DNA of 5,040 nucleotides, from assembly GCA_031264475.1 (NCBI GenBank), contig JAISEA010000036.1:1-5040 (forward strand). Direction: 5' to 3'. Shown one piece after another: positions 4,828 through 5,040 of this stretch. Made by a program: the position numbers and the translations under genes. Numbering within the stretch: the stretch's first letter is position 1; every line of letters starts with the position of its first letter. The stretch comes from Treponema sp. GTDB taxonomy: Bacteria; Spirochaetota; Spirochaetia; Treponematales; Breznakiellaceae. A model generated the notes under the pieces. The model saw only the letters and a program-made list of their open reading frames with translations, did not search any database and was not told where the DNA came from.

Positions 4828-5040
4828 ATGTCGGGTGCTAGTTGGCTCCCTCGTGGGGAGCAGGATTTTTTTGATTTATGTCAAAAGTGGAAGAACGGAT
4901 TGAACAATCCGGCGAATGTGGCGGCTTTCGGCTGGGCTCAGGCGGAAGTTACCGCGGTTTTGACCGCGCTCATTGCTTTCTTGACCGCGCGGGTGGCTTA
5001 CAAGGAAGACAATTCGACCAAGAATCGGTTGATAAAGGAT
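4828..5040 (+). CDS. Orphan protein after the repeat array (3' end outside window)
   Basis: The first 71 codons of a protein that continues past the window end; translated by hand. The ATG has a strong GGAGG (4819-4823) four bases upstream. The start reads MSGASWLPRGEQDFFDLCQK, then WKNGLNNPANVAAFGW, an alanine-rich helix-like stretch AQAEVTAVLTALIAFLTARVAY and a charged segment KEDNSTKNRLIKD. There is no signal peptide. I recall from memory proteins of about 200 residues in Treponema with a very similar start (SxWLP, DLCxKW, GLNNPxNVxAFGW), but their function is unknown to me. Its position directly behind the tandem array suggests the array is its leader. Function is not assigned. Confidence 0.75.
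   Translation, partial: MSGASWLPRGEQDFFDLCQKWKNGLNNPANVAAFGWAQAEVTAVLTALIAFLTARVAYKEDNSTKNRLIKD

Overview
The window most likely comes from a spirochaete, probably a Treponema-like bacterium. This is inferred from three things. The elongation factor G belongs to the spirochaete/mitochondrial-type branch. It is co-directional with a P-loop ATPase of a kind I associate from memory with spirochaete genomes. The right end holds a short-repeat array followed by an orphan protein whose start resembles proteins I recall from treponemes. No search was run, so the genus is a guess.

Left half, minus strand (1-2709): a housekeeping cluster reads right to left. fusA (a complete 690-residue EF-G, 2709-637) comes first. 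It is followed after 9 bases by a small three-helix membrane protein (627-370), then after 82 bases by the first 95 codons of a RecA/DnaB-like ATPase that starts at GTG (287) and runs off the window. The fusA-membrane protein pair is probably one operon. A weak terminator-like hairpin lies before the ATPase, which has its own strong Shine-Dalgarno sequence.

Middle (2710-2977): a 268-base divergent intergenic region with no convincing gene. It contains a nested inverted repeat (2732-2814), an extended -10 element, a good rho-independent-type hairpin (2903-2926) and a strong promoter (2942-2971). That promoter lies so close to the next ATG that the transcript is predicted to be leaderless.

Right-centre, plus strand (2978-4413): a compact, more A+T-rich module. 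It encodes an MT-A70-family DNA adenine-N6 methyltransferase (189 aa), an unrecognised 223-aa protein with a plausible PD-(D/E)XK nuclease core, and a 53-aa ORF overlapping its end. The best reading is a small type II restriction-modification system, methyltransferase first, acquired next to fusA. The nuclease assignment is a motif-level inference.

Right end (4414-5040): a promoter-like sequence leads into a composite tandem array. Eight 21-bp units, each able to fold as a hairpin, are followed by three nearly identical 42-bp units and a return to the first unit type. Both periods are multiples of three, so long reading frames run through the array without proving that it is coding. Directly after it, with a strong Shine-Dalgarno sequence, starts an orphan protein (4828 onward) that is cut by the window end. 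The array would be its 5' untranslated leader if the upstream promoter is used.
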